A program made the position numbers and the translations under genes. The notes under the pieces are model-generated. The model ran no database searches. It saw nothing but the letters and a program-made list of their open reading frames with translations, and was not told the origin of the DNA. From contig NZ_CP044524.1 of NCBI RefSeq assembly GCF_008831545.1, positions 62,001-126,000 on the forward strand: a stretch of 64,000 bases of DNA, in the 5' to 3' direction. This stretch comes from Halorussus halophilus (GTDB taxonomy: Archaea > Halobacteriota > Halobacteria > Halobacteriales > Haladaptataceae). This document shows, piece after piece, positions 25,373 through 33,694 of this stretch (its first letter is position 1; each line of letters starts with the position of its first letter).

Positions 25373-26572
25373 TTACTCGGATTCGCCGAACACGCCTTCC
25401 TCGGCCAGTCGCTCGATTTCGGCTTCGGAGTAGCCCAACTCTCGGAACACGTCGCGGTTGTCCTCGCCGAGTTTCGGCGGTGCGGAGTCGAACCCGCTCT
25501 CTGCGTGGGCGAAGTTGAGGGGGTGTTCGATGACGGGAATTTCTCGGTCGCCCTCCTCGATTTCGGTGAGGACGCCGCGCGCTTCTGTCTGCTCGTTGTG
25601 AAGCGCGTCCTCGACGCCCCACACGGGGCCTGCGGGGATACCGGCGTCCTCGACGAGAATCTCCATCCACTCGTCGGTGGTCTTCTGAGTCAGTTCTGCT
25701 TCGATTTCCGTTTCGAGGGCGTCCATGTGCTCTACTCGGTCGGCGTTCGTCTCGAAGCGTGAATCCTCGGCGAGTTCCGGGCGGTCGATCGCCTCGGTGA
25801 ACGTCCGCCAGAGCTTCTGGTTCAAACAGGCGACGTTGACGTGGCCGTCCTTGGTCTCGTAGGTCTGGTACGGTGCCAGCACGGGGTCTTTGGTCCCCAT
25901 CCGAGTCGGCGTCTCTCCGGCGAACACCTTCCCGGCCTGCTTCGTGAGCCACGGCAGTGTGGCGTCGAGCATCCCGAGGTCGATGTACTCACCTTCTCCC
26001 GTACGTTCGCGCTTGTAGAGCGCGCTCGTGATGCCGAATCCAGCCCACATGCCCGTGATGAGGTCCGTCTGGGGCAGACCGACCTTCGCTGGTGGGCGGT
26101 CTGGCTCGCCGGTGACGCTCATGATGCCGCTCATGCCCTGCACGAGCAGGTCGTAGCCTGGTCGCTGGCTGTAGGGTCCGGTCTGACCGAACGCGGAGAT
26201 GGCGCAGTAGACGATGTCGTCGTTCAGGTCCCGGATGGTCTCGTAATCGACGCCCAACCGCTCGGCGGTGCCGGGCCGGTAGTTCTGGACGAACACGTCG
26301 GCCTTCTCCACGAGGTCGTAGAGTGCGTCGAGTCCGGCGTCTGCTTTGAGGTTCAACTCGATACTCCGCTTGCCGTAGTTGACCGTCCAGAAATACGGGG
26401 ACTCGCCGTCTACGAAGGGCGGTCCGGAGTGACGGTTGTCGTCGCCCGCGTCCGGTCGCTCAACCTTCACAACCTCTGCGCCCTGGTTAGCGAGCATCAG
26501 CGTGGCGAACCCACCAGTGACGAACGTCGAGAGGTCGAGAACCTTGACGTCCTCTAGGATTTTGTCTGGCAT
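25373..26572 (-). CDS. CaiB/BaiF family (type III) CoA-transferase
   Basis: A 399-residue family III CoA-transferase. It begins L-E-D-V-K-V-L-D-L-S-T-F-V and has the typical G-A-E-V-V-K-V-E-R-P-D at about 30-40, Y-F-W-T-V-N-Y-G-K-R-S near 61-71, and G-L-P-Q-T-D-L near 165, where the catalytic Asp lies. These enzymes move CoA between acyl-CoA and a free acid. The substrate pair is unknown. The neighbouring divergent gene is a TPP enzyme; formyl-CoA transferase and oxalyl-CoA decarboxylase are such a pair elsewhere, but nothing here proves that chemistry. Confidence 0.92.
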   Translation of the reverse strand: MPDKILEDVKVLDLSTFVTGGFATLMLANQGAEVVKVERPDAGDDNRHSGPPFVDGESPYFWTVNYGKRSIELNLKADAGLDALYDLVEKADVFVQNYRPGTAERLGVDYETIRDLNDDIVYCAISAFGQTGPYSQRPGYDLLVQGMSGIMSVTGEPDRPPAKVGLPQTDLITGMWAGFGITSALYKRERTGEGEYIDLGMLDATLPWLTKQAGKVFAGETPTRMGTKDPVLAPYQTYETKDGHVNVACLNQKLWRTFTEAIDRPELAEDSRFETNADRVEHMDALETEIEAELTQKTTDEWMEILVEDAGIPAGPVWGVEDALHNEQTEARGVLTEIEEGDREIPVIEHPLNFAHAESGFDSAPPKLGEDNRDVFRELGYSEAEIERLAEEGVFGESE

Positions 26573-26753
26573 GGCTCAGTGGGGGTGTGGAGTCGGTAAA
26601 AAGATTGGGAGCGCGGAAATCCAGACGGGGGTGACTACTCTGGCTTCGTCGAATCCCCGCTCGTCAGTGCTGTAACGAAGGATGGTGTCGTCGTCTCTGC
26701 TTTCGATTAGGGAGTTAAACGACGAGAAGCTAATTAGAAGGTGAACGACGAGC

Positions 26754-26850
26754 AGCTAGCTACTCCCGAAACTAAGGGGAAACCGCACCGCGGCCGCACC
26801 GACTGAGCCACACGCTCGCGGCGAATGCCACTCGCTATTCGAGACCCGCT
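26754..26850 (+). repeat. Intergenic structured repeat, copy C1 (short)
   Basis: Starts GCTAGCTACTCCCGAAAC, then GGGGAAACCGCACCGC and GAGCCACACGC. It is followed directly by copy C2 in the opposite orientation. Both lie in the 789-base gap between the divergent CoA-transferase and TPP-enzyme genes. Confidence 0.7.
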
Positions 26851-26889
26851 CTCCGCACTGCTCGCGCGCCGAGTGGACTGCTCTGTTTC

Positions 26890-27160
26890 GCGTATTTCCA
26901 CGTTCCAAGTGGCGCGCGGGAGCGACGACAGGAGCGACTCGCGCGAGGTCTGCACGAGCGACGCGAGTGCAGGCTCGCCAGAGCTTGCTCTGGCGGTGGA
27001 CGAGCGAACGGACGTGAGCGAGTCGGCTGGGGAGGCGTGTGGCTCGTGCGGTGCTGTGGGGTGCTGTGGGGTGCTGTGGGGTGCTGTGGGGTGCTGTGGG
27101 GTGCTGTGGGGTTGCGGTGCGGTCTCTCCTTGGTTTCGTGCGAGCAGGAAGCTTCAGAGA
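26890..27160 (-). repeat. Intergenic structured repeat, copy C2 (inverted), with 10-bp tandem array
   Basis: On the minus strand: ACCGCACCGC, then a CCCACAGCAC array, GCACGAGCCACACGCC, and hairpins GCCAGAGC/GCTCTGGC (26977-26994) and CTGCAC/GTGCAG with loop TCGCGTCGCTC (26950-26972), followed by ACCTCGCGCG. The hairpin order and the GAGC spacer match copies D and F. Confidence 0.75.
27051..27110 (+). repeat. Six perfect tandem copies of a 10-bp unit
   Basis: GTGCTGTGGG repeated six times without change, inside copy C2. In other copies of the family the same segment (CAGCACC on the other strand) occurs once or twice. Too short and without spacers, so not a CRISPR array. Confidence 0.9.
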
Positions 27161-27361
27161 AGGAAATCATCTTCCGAGAAGTTAGAGCAGGAAGCTTCAC
27201 TGACGCAGATGATGAAGCTCCCACTCAATCGACTCCCATTCGAACAGCGCCACTTCGCCAACACTCCTCCCCGAAGCGACAAACCAAAGTCACGCGCCCC
27301 TGTCGGTTCAGGCAGATATCGCCATGCCTACGCCAACCACCCCACAGGAGACCCGAGAACG

Positions 27362-29059
27362 ATGACACACACCAACGAAGCCCTCGTCTCCGAACTCGAA
27401 GCCCTCGGCGTCGAGTACGTCTTCGGCTACCCTGGCGGCCGAGTAATCGAACTGCTGGACGAACTTCCGGACTCCGACATCGACGTAGTTCGCCCCCGAG
27501 ACGAGCGCGAGGGGAGCGTCATGGCCGAGATGTACGGCCGCCTCACCCAGACGCCGGGCGTGCTGGCCGGACAGGGGCCGTGGATTGGCAGCCTCGGTAC
27601 CATCGGCCAGATGGAGGCCCGCCTGTCTTCCTCGCCGATGGTCGTCCTCACCGAAGCCAGCGAGCGCGGCGACTACTCGACGCTCGCGCCCTACCAGCAG
27701 TCCCGCGGCGACTACGGCGGTCTCGACCTCCCCAAGATTCTCGACGGCGTGACCAAAGAACACTGGTTCCCGCGCTCGCCCACCGAGACGATTCGCAGTA
27801 CCCAACTTGCATTCAAGCACGCCACGGCGGGGAGACCCGGTCCCACGGCGGTCATCCTCGACGGTGACGCCATCACCGAGGACATGCCCGAGGACCCCAC
27901 GCCGCCGGTCTGGGAGGCCAACGAGCAGGTCCAGAATTGGGACAGCGGCCCCACGGAGGAGGACACCCAAACCGCCGCAGACGCTCTGGCAAACGCCGAG
28001 CGGCCGGTCATCATCGCGGGTAACGGCGTTCACGCCGCGCAAGCGTACGACGAACTCCAAGCTGTCGCGGAAGCCTACGATGCAATCGTCGCCACCTCGT
28101 ATCTCGGAAAGTCCACGGTTCCGGAGACGCACGACCTCGCGGCGGGCGTCATCGGCTCGTTCGGCCACGAAGGTGCGAATCAGGTCGTCAGCGAGGCCGA
28201 CGCACTGCTCGTCGTCGGCTGTCGGATGAACCCGATGGACACCAACTGGCAGGCTCCGAGTTTCATCCGCCCGGACGAGCAGACCATCATCCACGCCGAC
28301 ATCGACACCCGCAACGCCGGGTGGGTCTACCCCGCCGACGTGGGGCTCATCGGCGACGCCAAGGAGAGTTTGAAGGCACTCGAAGAGGCCGGTAGCGGAA
28401 CGAACGACTGGGCACAGTCGCGTGCCGCCGAGGCACGCGAGTCCTTCGAGACCGAGGCGTGCGAGAGCGACGACGTGCCACTCAAACCCCAGCGCGCCGT
28501 GAAGGAAATCGAGGGCGTCGTAGACGAGGACACCATCGTCACCGCCGACTCGGGCAACAACCGCTTCTGGCTGTTGAACTATCTCCAGACGCCTGCAATT
28601 CGGACCTACTTCGGCTCCGGTGGTGTGGGCGGCATGGGTTGGGCGACTCCCGCCGCAGTCTCGGCGGCCATCACCACAGACAAAGACGTCATCGGCGTCG
28701 CTGGCGACGGCGGGTTCACGATGACCATGACTAGCGTCGAAATCGCCGTCGAGCAAGGCGTCGCGCCCACCTTCGTCGTGCTGAACGACACGAGTCTCGG
28801 CATGGTCCGCCAGATGCAGGAGGAAGACGGCGACATCGCGGGCGTGGAGTTCCACGACACCGACTTCGTGAAAGTCGCGGAGGGCTTCGGAGCAGACGGA
28901 CGGCGGGTTACTGAGCCGTCGGAATTGAGCGGGGCGCTTCAGGAGGCGAAAGCGTCGGACGTGCCGACGGTCATCGACGTTCGAATCGACCGCGAGGAAG
29001 ACATGGCCGAGCAGTTACAGTCGTCGTTCTACGCGGAAGTCGGTGGACTGCACGAGTAG
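27362..29059 (+). CDS. Thiamine-pyrophosphate enzyme of the acetolactate synthase family
   Basis: A 565-residue TPP enzyme with three domains: PYR (about 1-165), a central nucleotide-fold domain (about 190-325) and PP (about 355-545). The TPP-activating Glu is in R-D-E-R-E-G-S-V near residue 45. The Mg/TPP motif is G-V-A-G-D-G-G-F-T-M-T-M near 445, ending L-N-D-T-S-L-G-M. It could be an acetolactate synthase paralogue, a 2-oxoacid decarboxylase or an acyl-CoA-type lyase; no regulatory subunit is adjacent, which argues against a biosynthetic role. The start at 27362 gives the family N-terminus (V-S-E-L-E-A-L-G-V-E-Y-V-F-G); the in-frame ORF upstream runs through the intergenic repeat. Confidence 0.9.
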   Translation: MTHTNEALVSELEALGVEYVFGYPGGRVIELLDELPDSDIDVVRPRDEREGSVMAEMYGRLTQTPGVLAGQGPWIGSLGTIGQMEARLSSSPMVVLTEASERGDYSTLAPYQQSRGDYGGLDLPKILDGVTKEHWFPRSPTETIRSTQLAFKHATAGRPGPTAVILDGDAITEDMPEDPTPPVWEANEQVQNWDSGPTEEDTQTAADALANAERPVIIAGNGVHAAQAYDELQAVAEAYDAIVATSYLGKSTVPETHDLAAGVIGSFGHEGANQVVSEADALLVVGCRMNPMDTNWQAPSFIRPDEQTIIHADIDTRNAGWVYPADVGLIGDAKESLKALEEAGSGTNDWAQSRAAEARESFETEACESDDVPLKPQRAVKEIEGVVDEDTIVTADSGNNRFWLLNYLQTPAIRTYFGSGGVGGMGWATPAAVSAAITTDKDVIGVAGDGGFTMTMTSVEIAVEQGVAPTFVVLNDTSLGMVRQMQEEDGDIAGVEFHDTDFVKVAEGFGADGRRVTEPSELSGALQEAKASDVPTVIDVRIDREEDMAEQLQSSFYAEVGGLHE

Positions 29060-29160
29060 AGAAGCGTCTTCTCGGGCTACTTTTTCCGTAACGACCAGGC
29101 GAATCGCGTAGGAGGTTGCCAGAAGATTTTATCGTGGCGACCCCGAATTTCAACTCGAAC

Positions 29161-29388
29161 ATGGGCATAGATTCAGCGGTGAATCGTCTGTCGTCGCCCG
29201 GCCTGTTTCGGCTCGTTCTCTTGCTGTTCGTCGTGACGGTCGCCCAGAGTTTCCTCTTCCACTCGTTCTGGGACAGCGACGACCTCGACGACGATTCGAA
29301 GTACCTGTTGCCGAAAACAGCGATTACGTCTATCGCGTACATCATCGTAGTAGCGACCATAGCGGTCGCGTTTCACGTGTTATCGTGA
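29161..29388 (+). CDS. Hypothetical small membrane protein
   Basis: A 75-residue protein with two hydrophobic helices (L-F-R-L-V-L-L-L-F-V-V-T-V-A and I-T-S-I-A-Y-I-I-V-V-A-T-I-A-V-A-F) separated by an acidic loop (W-D-S-D-D-L-D-D-D-S-K-Y). No family recognised. A T-rich stretch (AGATTTTATCG) about 30 bases upstream of the ATG may be its promoter. Confidence 0.6.
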   Translation: MGIDSAVNRLSSPGLFRLVLLLFVVTVAQSFLFHSFWDSDDLDDDSKYLLPKTAITSIAYIIVVATIAVAFHVLS

Positions 29389-29510
29389 ACGCGTGCAAAC
29401 TGGCGGTGCCGAGGGATGAATCTCCGGTCCGAAACAGCCGTAGAGGAGCGAGCTACTCACCGTCGGCCGACTCGGAAAACCTTTTCCCGTCTTGCAGATA
29501 TTTGTAATCT

Positions 29511-30479
29511 ATGACCGACACAGAAACCGTACTCGTCACGGGCGGCACCGGCTTCATCGGCTCCTACGTCGCGAAGGACCTCGTGGACCACGGCCACGAC
29601 GTGGTGGCCTACGACCTCTCGACGGACACCGACATCCTCGAAAAGCTCGGCGTCGCTGACGACGTGGAAGTCGTTCGGGGCGACCTCACCGACTCGACGA
29701 GCGTCGTCCGCGCAGTGAAGGAGAGTGGCGCGACCCGAATCGTCCACCTCGCGGCGCTCCTCACGTCGCTCGCGCGTGACAACCCGCGCTCGGCGGCGGA
29801 AGTGAACATCTTGGGCACGAACAACGTCTTCGAGGCCGCGCGAACCTTGGACGATCAGGTCGAGCGCGTGGCGTGGGCGTCCAGCGCGGCCGTCTACGCG
29901 CCGCCGACGAACTACGATAACGACTGGGTAGACGAGGAAGACCTCGTCTACCCCGACACGCTCTACGGCGCGACCAAGGAGTACAACGAGCATCAGGCGA
30001 AAGTCTACTTCGAAGACTACGACCTGAGCCACGTCGGCCTGCGACCGACCGTCGCGTACGGTCCCTACCGCGAGACCGGCGGCTCTGCGTTCCTCGCGAA
30101 CATCATCGAGAAACCCGCCGTCGGCGAGTCGTTCTCGGTGGAGTACGGCGACCAGGTCATCGACTGGCAGCACGTCGAGGACATCGCCCAAGCGTTCCGC
30201 AAGGCCGCCTTCGCGCCGGAAGAGGACCTGAGTCAGCGCATCTACAACGTTCGGGGAGAGGTGGCGTCGATTCGAGAGGCCGCAGAGACGGTCGAGAAAA
30301 TCATGCCCGACGCCGACATCGAGGTCAGCGACGAGGGCGAACTGCCGTGGACCCAGAAGCTCGACATGACGGACGCGCAGGAAGACTTGGGTTACGACCC
30401 TGCCTACGACCTCGAAAACGGCTTCCGCAAGTACATCGACGTGCTTCGAGAAGAGGCAGGACTCGAAGCCTTGGAATAG
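29511..30479 (+). CDS. NAD-dependent epimerase/dehydratase (extended SDR)
   Basis: A 322-residue extended short-chain dehydrogenase. The NAD-binding motif T-G-G-T-G-F-I-G is at residues 10-17. The catalytic residues are Ser in W-A-S-S-A-A-V-Y and Tyr/Lys in L-Y-G-A-T-K-E-Y. This group includes UDP-sugar 4-epimerases, but nearest-neighbour substrates cannot be set; no glycosyltransferase cluster is adjacent. The ATG at 29511 directly precedes the Rossmann strand. A possible TATA-like TATTTGTA lies close to the start. Confidence 0.9.
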   Translation: MTDTETVLVTGGTGFIGSYVAKDLVDHGHDVVAYDLSTDTDILEKLGVADDVEVVRGDLTDSTSVVRAVKESGATRIVHLAALLTSLARDNPRSAAEVNILGTNNVFEAARTLDDQVERVAWASSAAVYAPPTNYDNDWVDEEDLVYPDTLYGATKEYNEHQAKVYFEDYDLSHVGLRPTVAYGPYRETGGSAFLANIIEKPAVGESFSVEYGDQVIDWQHVEDIAQAFRKAAFAPEEDLSQRIYNVRGEVASIREAAETVEKIMPDADIEVSDEGELPWTQKLDMTDAQEDLGYDPAYDLENGFRKYIDVLREEAGLEALE

Positions 30480-30553
30480 CGGGCGGGCCGGAGAATCGGT
30501 GACGACAGTAGCTATTTTTAGGAGGTCGGCGTACGGCGTCCGGGGAGAGAAGA

Positions 30554-31435
30554 ATGACACGACCAGTCACGAAGAGCGGGGAGACTCGGCGCTACGACAG
30601 ACGAACTGCACTCAAGACGATTGGCACGGGACTGTTTGCAACGGGGCTGTCGGGAACGGCGCTCGCACAGGATGGATTTCCGCCCACTGCTCGCACCGAC
30701 TGGGGTAAGCCCCAGCGACTCGGGGCGGGGACCGCAGCAACGTTTCTGACGACGGGCGACGAGGGGCGAGCACGCTACCTCGGTATCTGGTTCACCGCCG
30801 AGGCGCTCGAAGCACTTCCAGAAGATGCCGACGAAGCGCCGAGTCACATTACGACACTGCCGCTTCCAGCGGTGGCGAGTTCGACTCCGTTCGAGTGGGT
30901 CGCGGTCGATTGGAACCCAGAGGGCCACATCCCCGAAGCGGTCTACGACGTGCCACACTTCGACTTCCACTTCTACTTTGCCGACCAGGAGACTGTCGAG
31001 CAACGAGTCCCGCCGGGCGAGTGCGACGCCGACGGTGACGGAACGGTCGATTTCGACGTTCCCTGTGCGGTGCAGGAGACGGGAACGAAACCGCTACCGC
31101 AAGCACAGAAACCACCGGGGTACGTCTCGACCCAAGAGACGGTGCCCGTCATGGGCGACCACTGGGTGGACCCGAACGCGCCAGAGTTCACTGGTGAACC
31201 GTTCACCTACACGTGGATTTGGGGGTCGTTCGACGGACAACTGTGGTTCATGGAACCGATGGTGTCTGCGGCGTTCCTTCGAGAACTCCGGGGGAAGGTG
31301 CAGGCGGACATCTCGATGCCAGCCGCGTTCCCAGAGGCAGGTCGCTATCCGACGCGGTACGTGGTTCGATACCTTCGAAATCAAGACGCCTACGCCGTGG
31401 TGTTGCGGAATTTCCGACAGTTCGACGCGTCGTAG
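30554..31435 (+). CDS. Tat-secreted protein, possibly TTHB210-like (DUF5602) family
   Basis: A 293-residue exported protein. It has a Tat signal (Y-D-R-R-T-A-L-K-T-I-G, cleavage after T-A-L-A), then a domain with L-G-I-W-F-T-A-E-A-L at about 79, H-F-D-F-H-F-Y-F at about 135, a C-D-A-D-G-D-G-T-V-D-F-D Ca-type acidic loop with two Cys, and G-D-H-W-V-D. The H-F-D-F-H-F motif and the overall layout recall proteins annotated as TTHB210-like; I give that only as a possibility. The cluster of His and Asp suggests metal binding. Its last 46 bases overlap the convergent methyltransferase gene. Confidence 0.7.
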   Translation: MTRPVTKSGETRRYDRRTALKTIGTGLFATGLSGTALAQDGFPPTARTDWGKPQRLGAGTAATFLTTGDEGRARYLGIWFTAEALEALPEDADEAPSHITTLPLPAVASSTPFEWVAVDWNPEGHIPEAVYDVPHFDFHFYFADQETVEQRVPPGECDADGDGTVDFDVPCAVQETGTKPLPQAQKPPGYVSTQETVPVMGDHWVDPNAPEFTGEPFTYTWIWGSFDGQLWFMEPMVSAAFLRELRGKVQADISMPAAFPEAGRYPTRYVVRYLRNQDAYAVVLRNFRQFDAS

Positions 31436-32163
31436 ACGGCGACGAAGGTCTCGGAACCGGCTTCCGGGTCAGTTCCGTCGTACCAGCCGAACACGTCCAG
31501 CGATAGCCCCAACACCTCACAGACACCCGACAGAAATTTCGGGTCGTGGTCGTAGAGTCTGTGCGTGTCCACGAAGAACTCGCCGCCCGGTGTGAAGACG
31601 AGCGAGTCCCACTGGAACTCCGACTCGCCGCGCTCGTGAACGTGGGTCAGACGGGCGTACGTTCCATCCTCGGACGGATAGCTGTGCAACCGTGGTCCCG
31701 AGTCTTCCACGTCCGTCGTCAGTTGGTCGAAGACCAGTAGGCCGCCGTCGGCAAGTGCGTCTGCCAGCGTCCGGAGACTCGGCGCAACGTCGTCGTGCGA
31801 GAGGTGGTTGAGGACGGTGAACGGCAACCAGACGAAGTCGTATTCTCCTTCGACTTCGAGGTCGGGAAGTTCCCCGACTCGAAACTCGGCGTCGGACTTC
31901 GTGCGAGCGTGTTCTACCATCGCGGGATACTTATCGACGCCAGTGACCTCGAACCCCGCCTCACTGAGGCGTTTACTGTGTTCGCCGGTGCCACAACCGA
32001 CGACGAGGGCGCGCGGGTGGTCCGTCCCGCCGGTCTCTGTGGTTCCGGTGTCGGCGTACTCCTCGAACTTCGAGCGGACGAATTCGACTTCCGCGTCGTA
32101 TTCCTTGGTCGCGTACAGTGCGTCGTACACGTCGGGACGGTCCGCGTAGAGTGCTTCGCTCAT
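31390..32163 (-). CDS. Class I SAM-dependent methyltransferase
   Basis: A 257-residue methyltransferase. Motif I is A-L-V-V-G-C-G-T-G-E-H-S at about 52-63, motif II acidic residue in V-T-G-V-D-K-Y, and the post-motif region Y-D-F-V-W-L-P-F-T-V-L-N-H-L. Similar proteins methylate small molecules or glycopeptide sugars; the substrate is unknown. The start at 32163 (M-S-E-A-L-Y-A-D-R-P) matches the family N-terminus Y-D-x-L-Y. The 3' end overlaps the convergent Tat protein gene by 46 bases. Confidence 0.88.
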   Translation of the reverse strand: MSEALYADRPDVYDALYATKEYDAEVEFVRSKFEEYADTGTTETGGTDHPRALVVGCGTGEHSKRLSEAGFEVTGVDKYPAMVEHARTKSDAEFRVGELPDLEVEGEYDFVWLPFTVLNHLSHDDVAPSLRTLADALADGGLLVFDQLTTDVEDSGPRLHSYPSEDGTYARLTHVHERGESEFQWDSLVFTPGGEFFVDTHRLYDHDPKFLSGVCEVLGLSLDVFGWYDGTDPEAGSETFVAVYDASNCRKFRNTTA

Positions 32164-32222
32164 AGATTCGTCTTCGTGAAACGACACGAAAAAGGCGTCA
32201 ATCAGGCAGATTCGTCTGCGGA

Positions 32223-32594
32223 TTACTCGTCGTCCGCTCGAATCCCGTCGTCTTTCACGTTCGGCGCGCCGACGACCAACAGTGTCGAAGACTCGGTCGC
32301 TTCCAGTTGTCGCCACGTCTCTGGCGGCACGGCCAGAAAGTCGCCCTCGCTGATTTCGAAGGATTCCTCGTCGTCGTCCTGCCCGACAGCCACGACGAAC
32401 TCGCCAGCGAGGACGTAGTGCAGTTCCTCCTGCTCGTCTTGGCGGTGCCAGTTGGTCGCCTCGCCCGTCTCGAACTCCCAGACGTTCGGGCGCATCTGCT
32501 GAGTCCGGAGTTCGTAGCCGACCGCTCTGAGGTCCGCTTCCGCGTCGTCGAGTTCGCGCGATTCAAGTTCAGAGAGTGTCGTCTTGGCGTACAT
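32223..32594 (-). CDS. Cupin domain protein
   Basis: A 123-residue single cupin. Motif 1 has W-H-R-Q-D-E-Q-E-E-L-H-Y-V-L-A-G at about 48-63, with the metal-binding His and Glu residues; motif 2 is G-D-F-L-A-V-P-P-E-T-W-R near 85-96, where the usual His of motif 2 is not evident. The fold suggests binding of a small ligand or metal. The start at 32594 (M-Y-A-K-T-T-L) gives the normal cupin length. It is 59 bases upstream of the methyltransferase start on the same strand, so they may be co-expressed. Confidence 0.85.
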   Translation of the reverse strand: MYAKTTLSELESRELDDAEADLRAVGYELRTQQMRPNVWEFETGEATNWHRQDEQEELHYVLAGEFVVAVGQDDDEESFEISEGDFLAVPPETWRQLEATESSTLLVVGAPNVKDDGIRADDE

Positions 32595-32643
32595 CGCTGA
32601 GAGTACGAAGTGCGACGGCAAAAAGGGTACAGTACCTTCCAAT

Positions 32644-33045
32644 CTACGCAATCGGTTCTTCGGTCGGTCTCGCCCGACGCCCTTTGATGGCACTCCCGAT
32701 TGCACCGCCGATGGCACCGGGAATGGCGTAGAGGGCTACGATGATGAAGTAGACGAGCGCGAACCCGAGGCCGAAGATGCCCGCGAACAACGTCCCGAAG
32801 ACGAGAAAGAGGATACCGAGGACGATTGCGCCGAGCGTCGTCGCCACTGCGCCGTTGAGCGCGCCGTTCCCGTAGTCGCCCCCGGCGACGTACCCCGCGG
32901 CGAGACCAGCGACGAGACCGGAGAGTCCTTGCCCGATTACCGGTAGGGTGTCGCTGGTGAACGGAATCGCCGCCCCGCCGAGCAGTCCGATGACGATGCT
33001 AGTCACGATTCCGACGGCCACCGCGCGCCAGTTGATGTTCGCCAT
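32644..33045 (-). CDS. DUF5518-type small multi-pass membrane protein
   Basis: A 133-residue hydrophobic protein with three to four helices: A-V-A-V-G-I-V-T-S-I-V-I-G-L-L-G, L-S-G-L-V-A-G-L-A-A-G-Y-V-A-G-G, I-V-L-G-I-L-F-L-V-F-G and a Gly-rich tail. The G-L-V-A-G-L-A-A-G-Y-V-A-G-G-D-Y-G-N-G-A region, with N-G-A following, is characteristic of the haloarchaeal DUF5518 group, as I recall it. Function unknown. The start at 33045 is preferred to 33066 because of the N-terminus. Confidence 0.7.
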   Translation of the reverse strand: MANINWRAVAVGIVTSIVIGLLGGAAIPFTSDTLPVIGQGLSGLVAGLAAGYVAGGDYGNGALNGAVATTLGAIVLGILFLVFGTLFAGIFGLGFALVYFIIVALYAIPGAIGGAIGSAIKGRRARPTEEPIA

Positions 33046-33292
33046 AGTTCGACGGTAAACGAGCATCGGAATCGGTTTAGTTATTTTTCGCTTTCCAACG
33101 TCTTACGTCCGATTAAATCGGCAGTACGGTAGAAACCTCGTCGTAGTATTTCAAATCTGCACCGTGATAGTTGCTTCTTCCGAGTCGAACGGAACGAATT
33201 CGAGCGTGGCCGGGCGTCGCCTGAGACGAGAAATCAGGTCGTGCCGATACACAACGAAGCATTAATAGTCGGAAACTCGCAACTGGCCGTCG

Positions 33293-33685
33293 ATGGAACT
33301 GAACCACGGTCGGCGGACGACTGCCGTCTTCCTGTCGATACTCTACCCCGGCCTCGGACACGCCTACGTCCGGTCGTGGCGACGGGCACTGTGCTGGTAT
33401 CTCGGTGGATTCGGCCTCCTACTGGTCGCTTCTCCAGAGCTACTCGCGGCGGTGTTCGGAACTCAGGGCGTCGAGGCATTGCTCGAAGCGTCTCGACAGA
33501 TTCCAGTCGAGACGCTCGTCGCCGTCGTCATCAGCGTTCGCGTCCTCGGGACTGCAGACGTGTGGCTACTGCTCACGCGGCGAGCGCGAAGCGACGGGAG
33601 AGCTCACTGCGAGTCGTGCGCGCGAGAGAGCGACCCGGATATCGACTTCTGTCCGTGGTGTCTCGACGCGGCCGAGGGGCAGTAA
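33293..33685 (+). CDS. Small membrane protein with C-terminal zinc ribbon
   Basis: A 130-residue protein. Two to three hydrophobic helices (A-V-F-L-S-I-L-Y-P-G-L-G-H-A-Y and R-A-L-C-W-Y-L-G-G-F-G-L-L-L-V) are followed by a zinc ribbon (C-E-S-C ... F-C-P-W-C) at residues about 105-123. The L-Y-P-G-L-G-H-A-Y pattern resembles TM2/P-G-L-G-Q-x-Y repeats of small membrane proteins. A TATA-like ATTAATAG lies about 30 bases before the ATG. Function unknown. Confidence 0.75.
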   Translation: MELNHGRRTTAVFLSILYPGLGHAYVRSWRRALCWYLGGFGLLLVASPELLAAVFGTQGVEALLEASRQIPVETLVAVVISVRVLGTADVWLLLTRRARSDGRAHCESCARESDPDIDFCPWCLDAAEGQ

Positions 33686-33694
33686 TCGAAATTT

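Noticed and set aside
25293-25952. N-terminal extension of the alpha/beta hydrolase gene
   Set aside because: It is antisense to the CoA-transferase gene end and the true protein starts with a Tat lipoprotein signal at 25292.
27051-27110. CRISPR array
   Set aside because: Unit is 10 bases, no spacers, no cas genes in the window.
26825-27361. N-terminal extension of the TPP enzyme
   Set aside because: It runs through the intergenic repeat, including the GTGCTGTGGG array, and codes for biased sequence.
27308-28855. 515-codon minus-strand frame opposite the TPP enzyme
   Set aside because: Antisense shadow of a well-conserved gene; no family motif in it.
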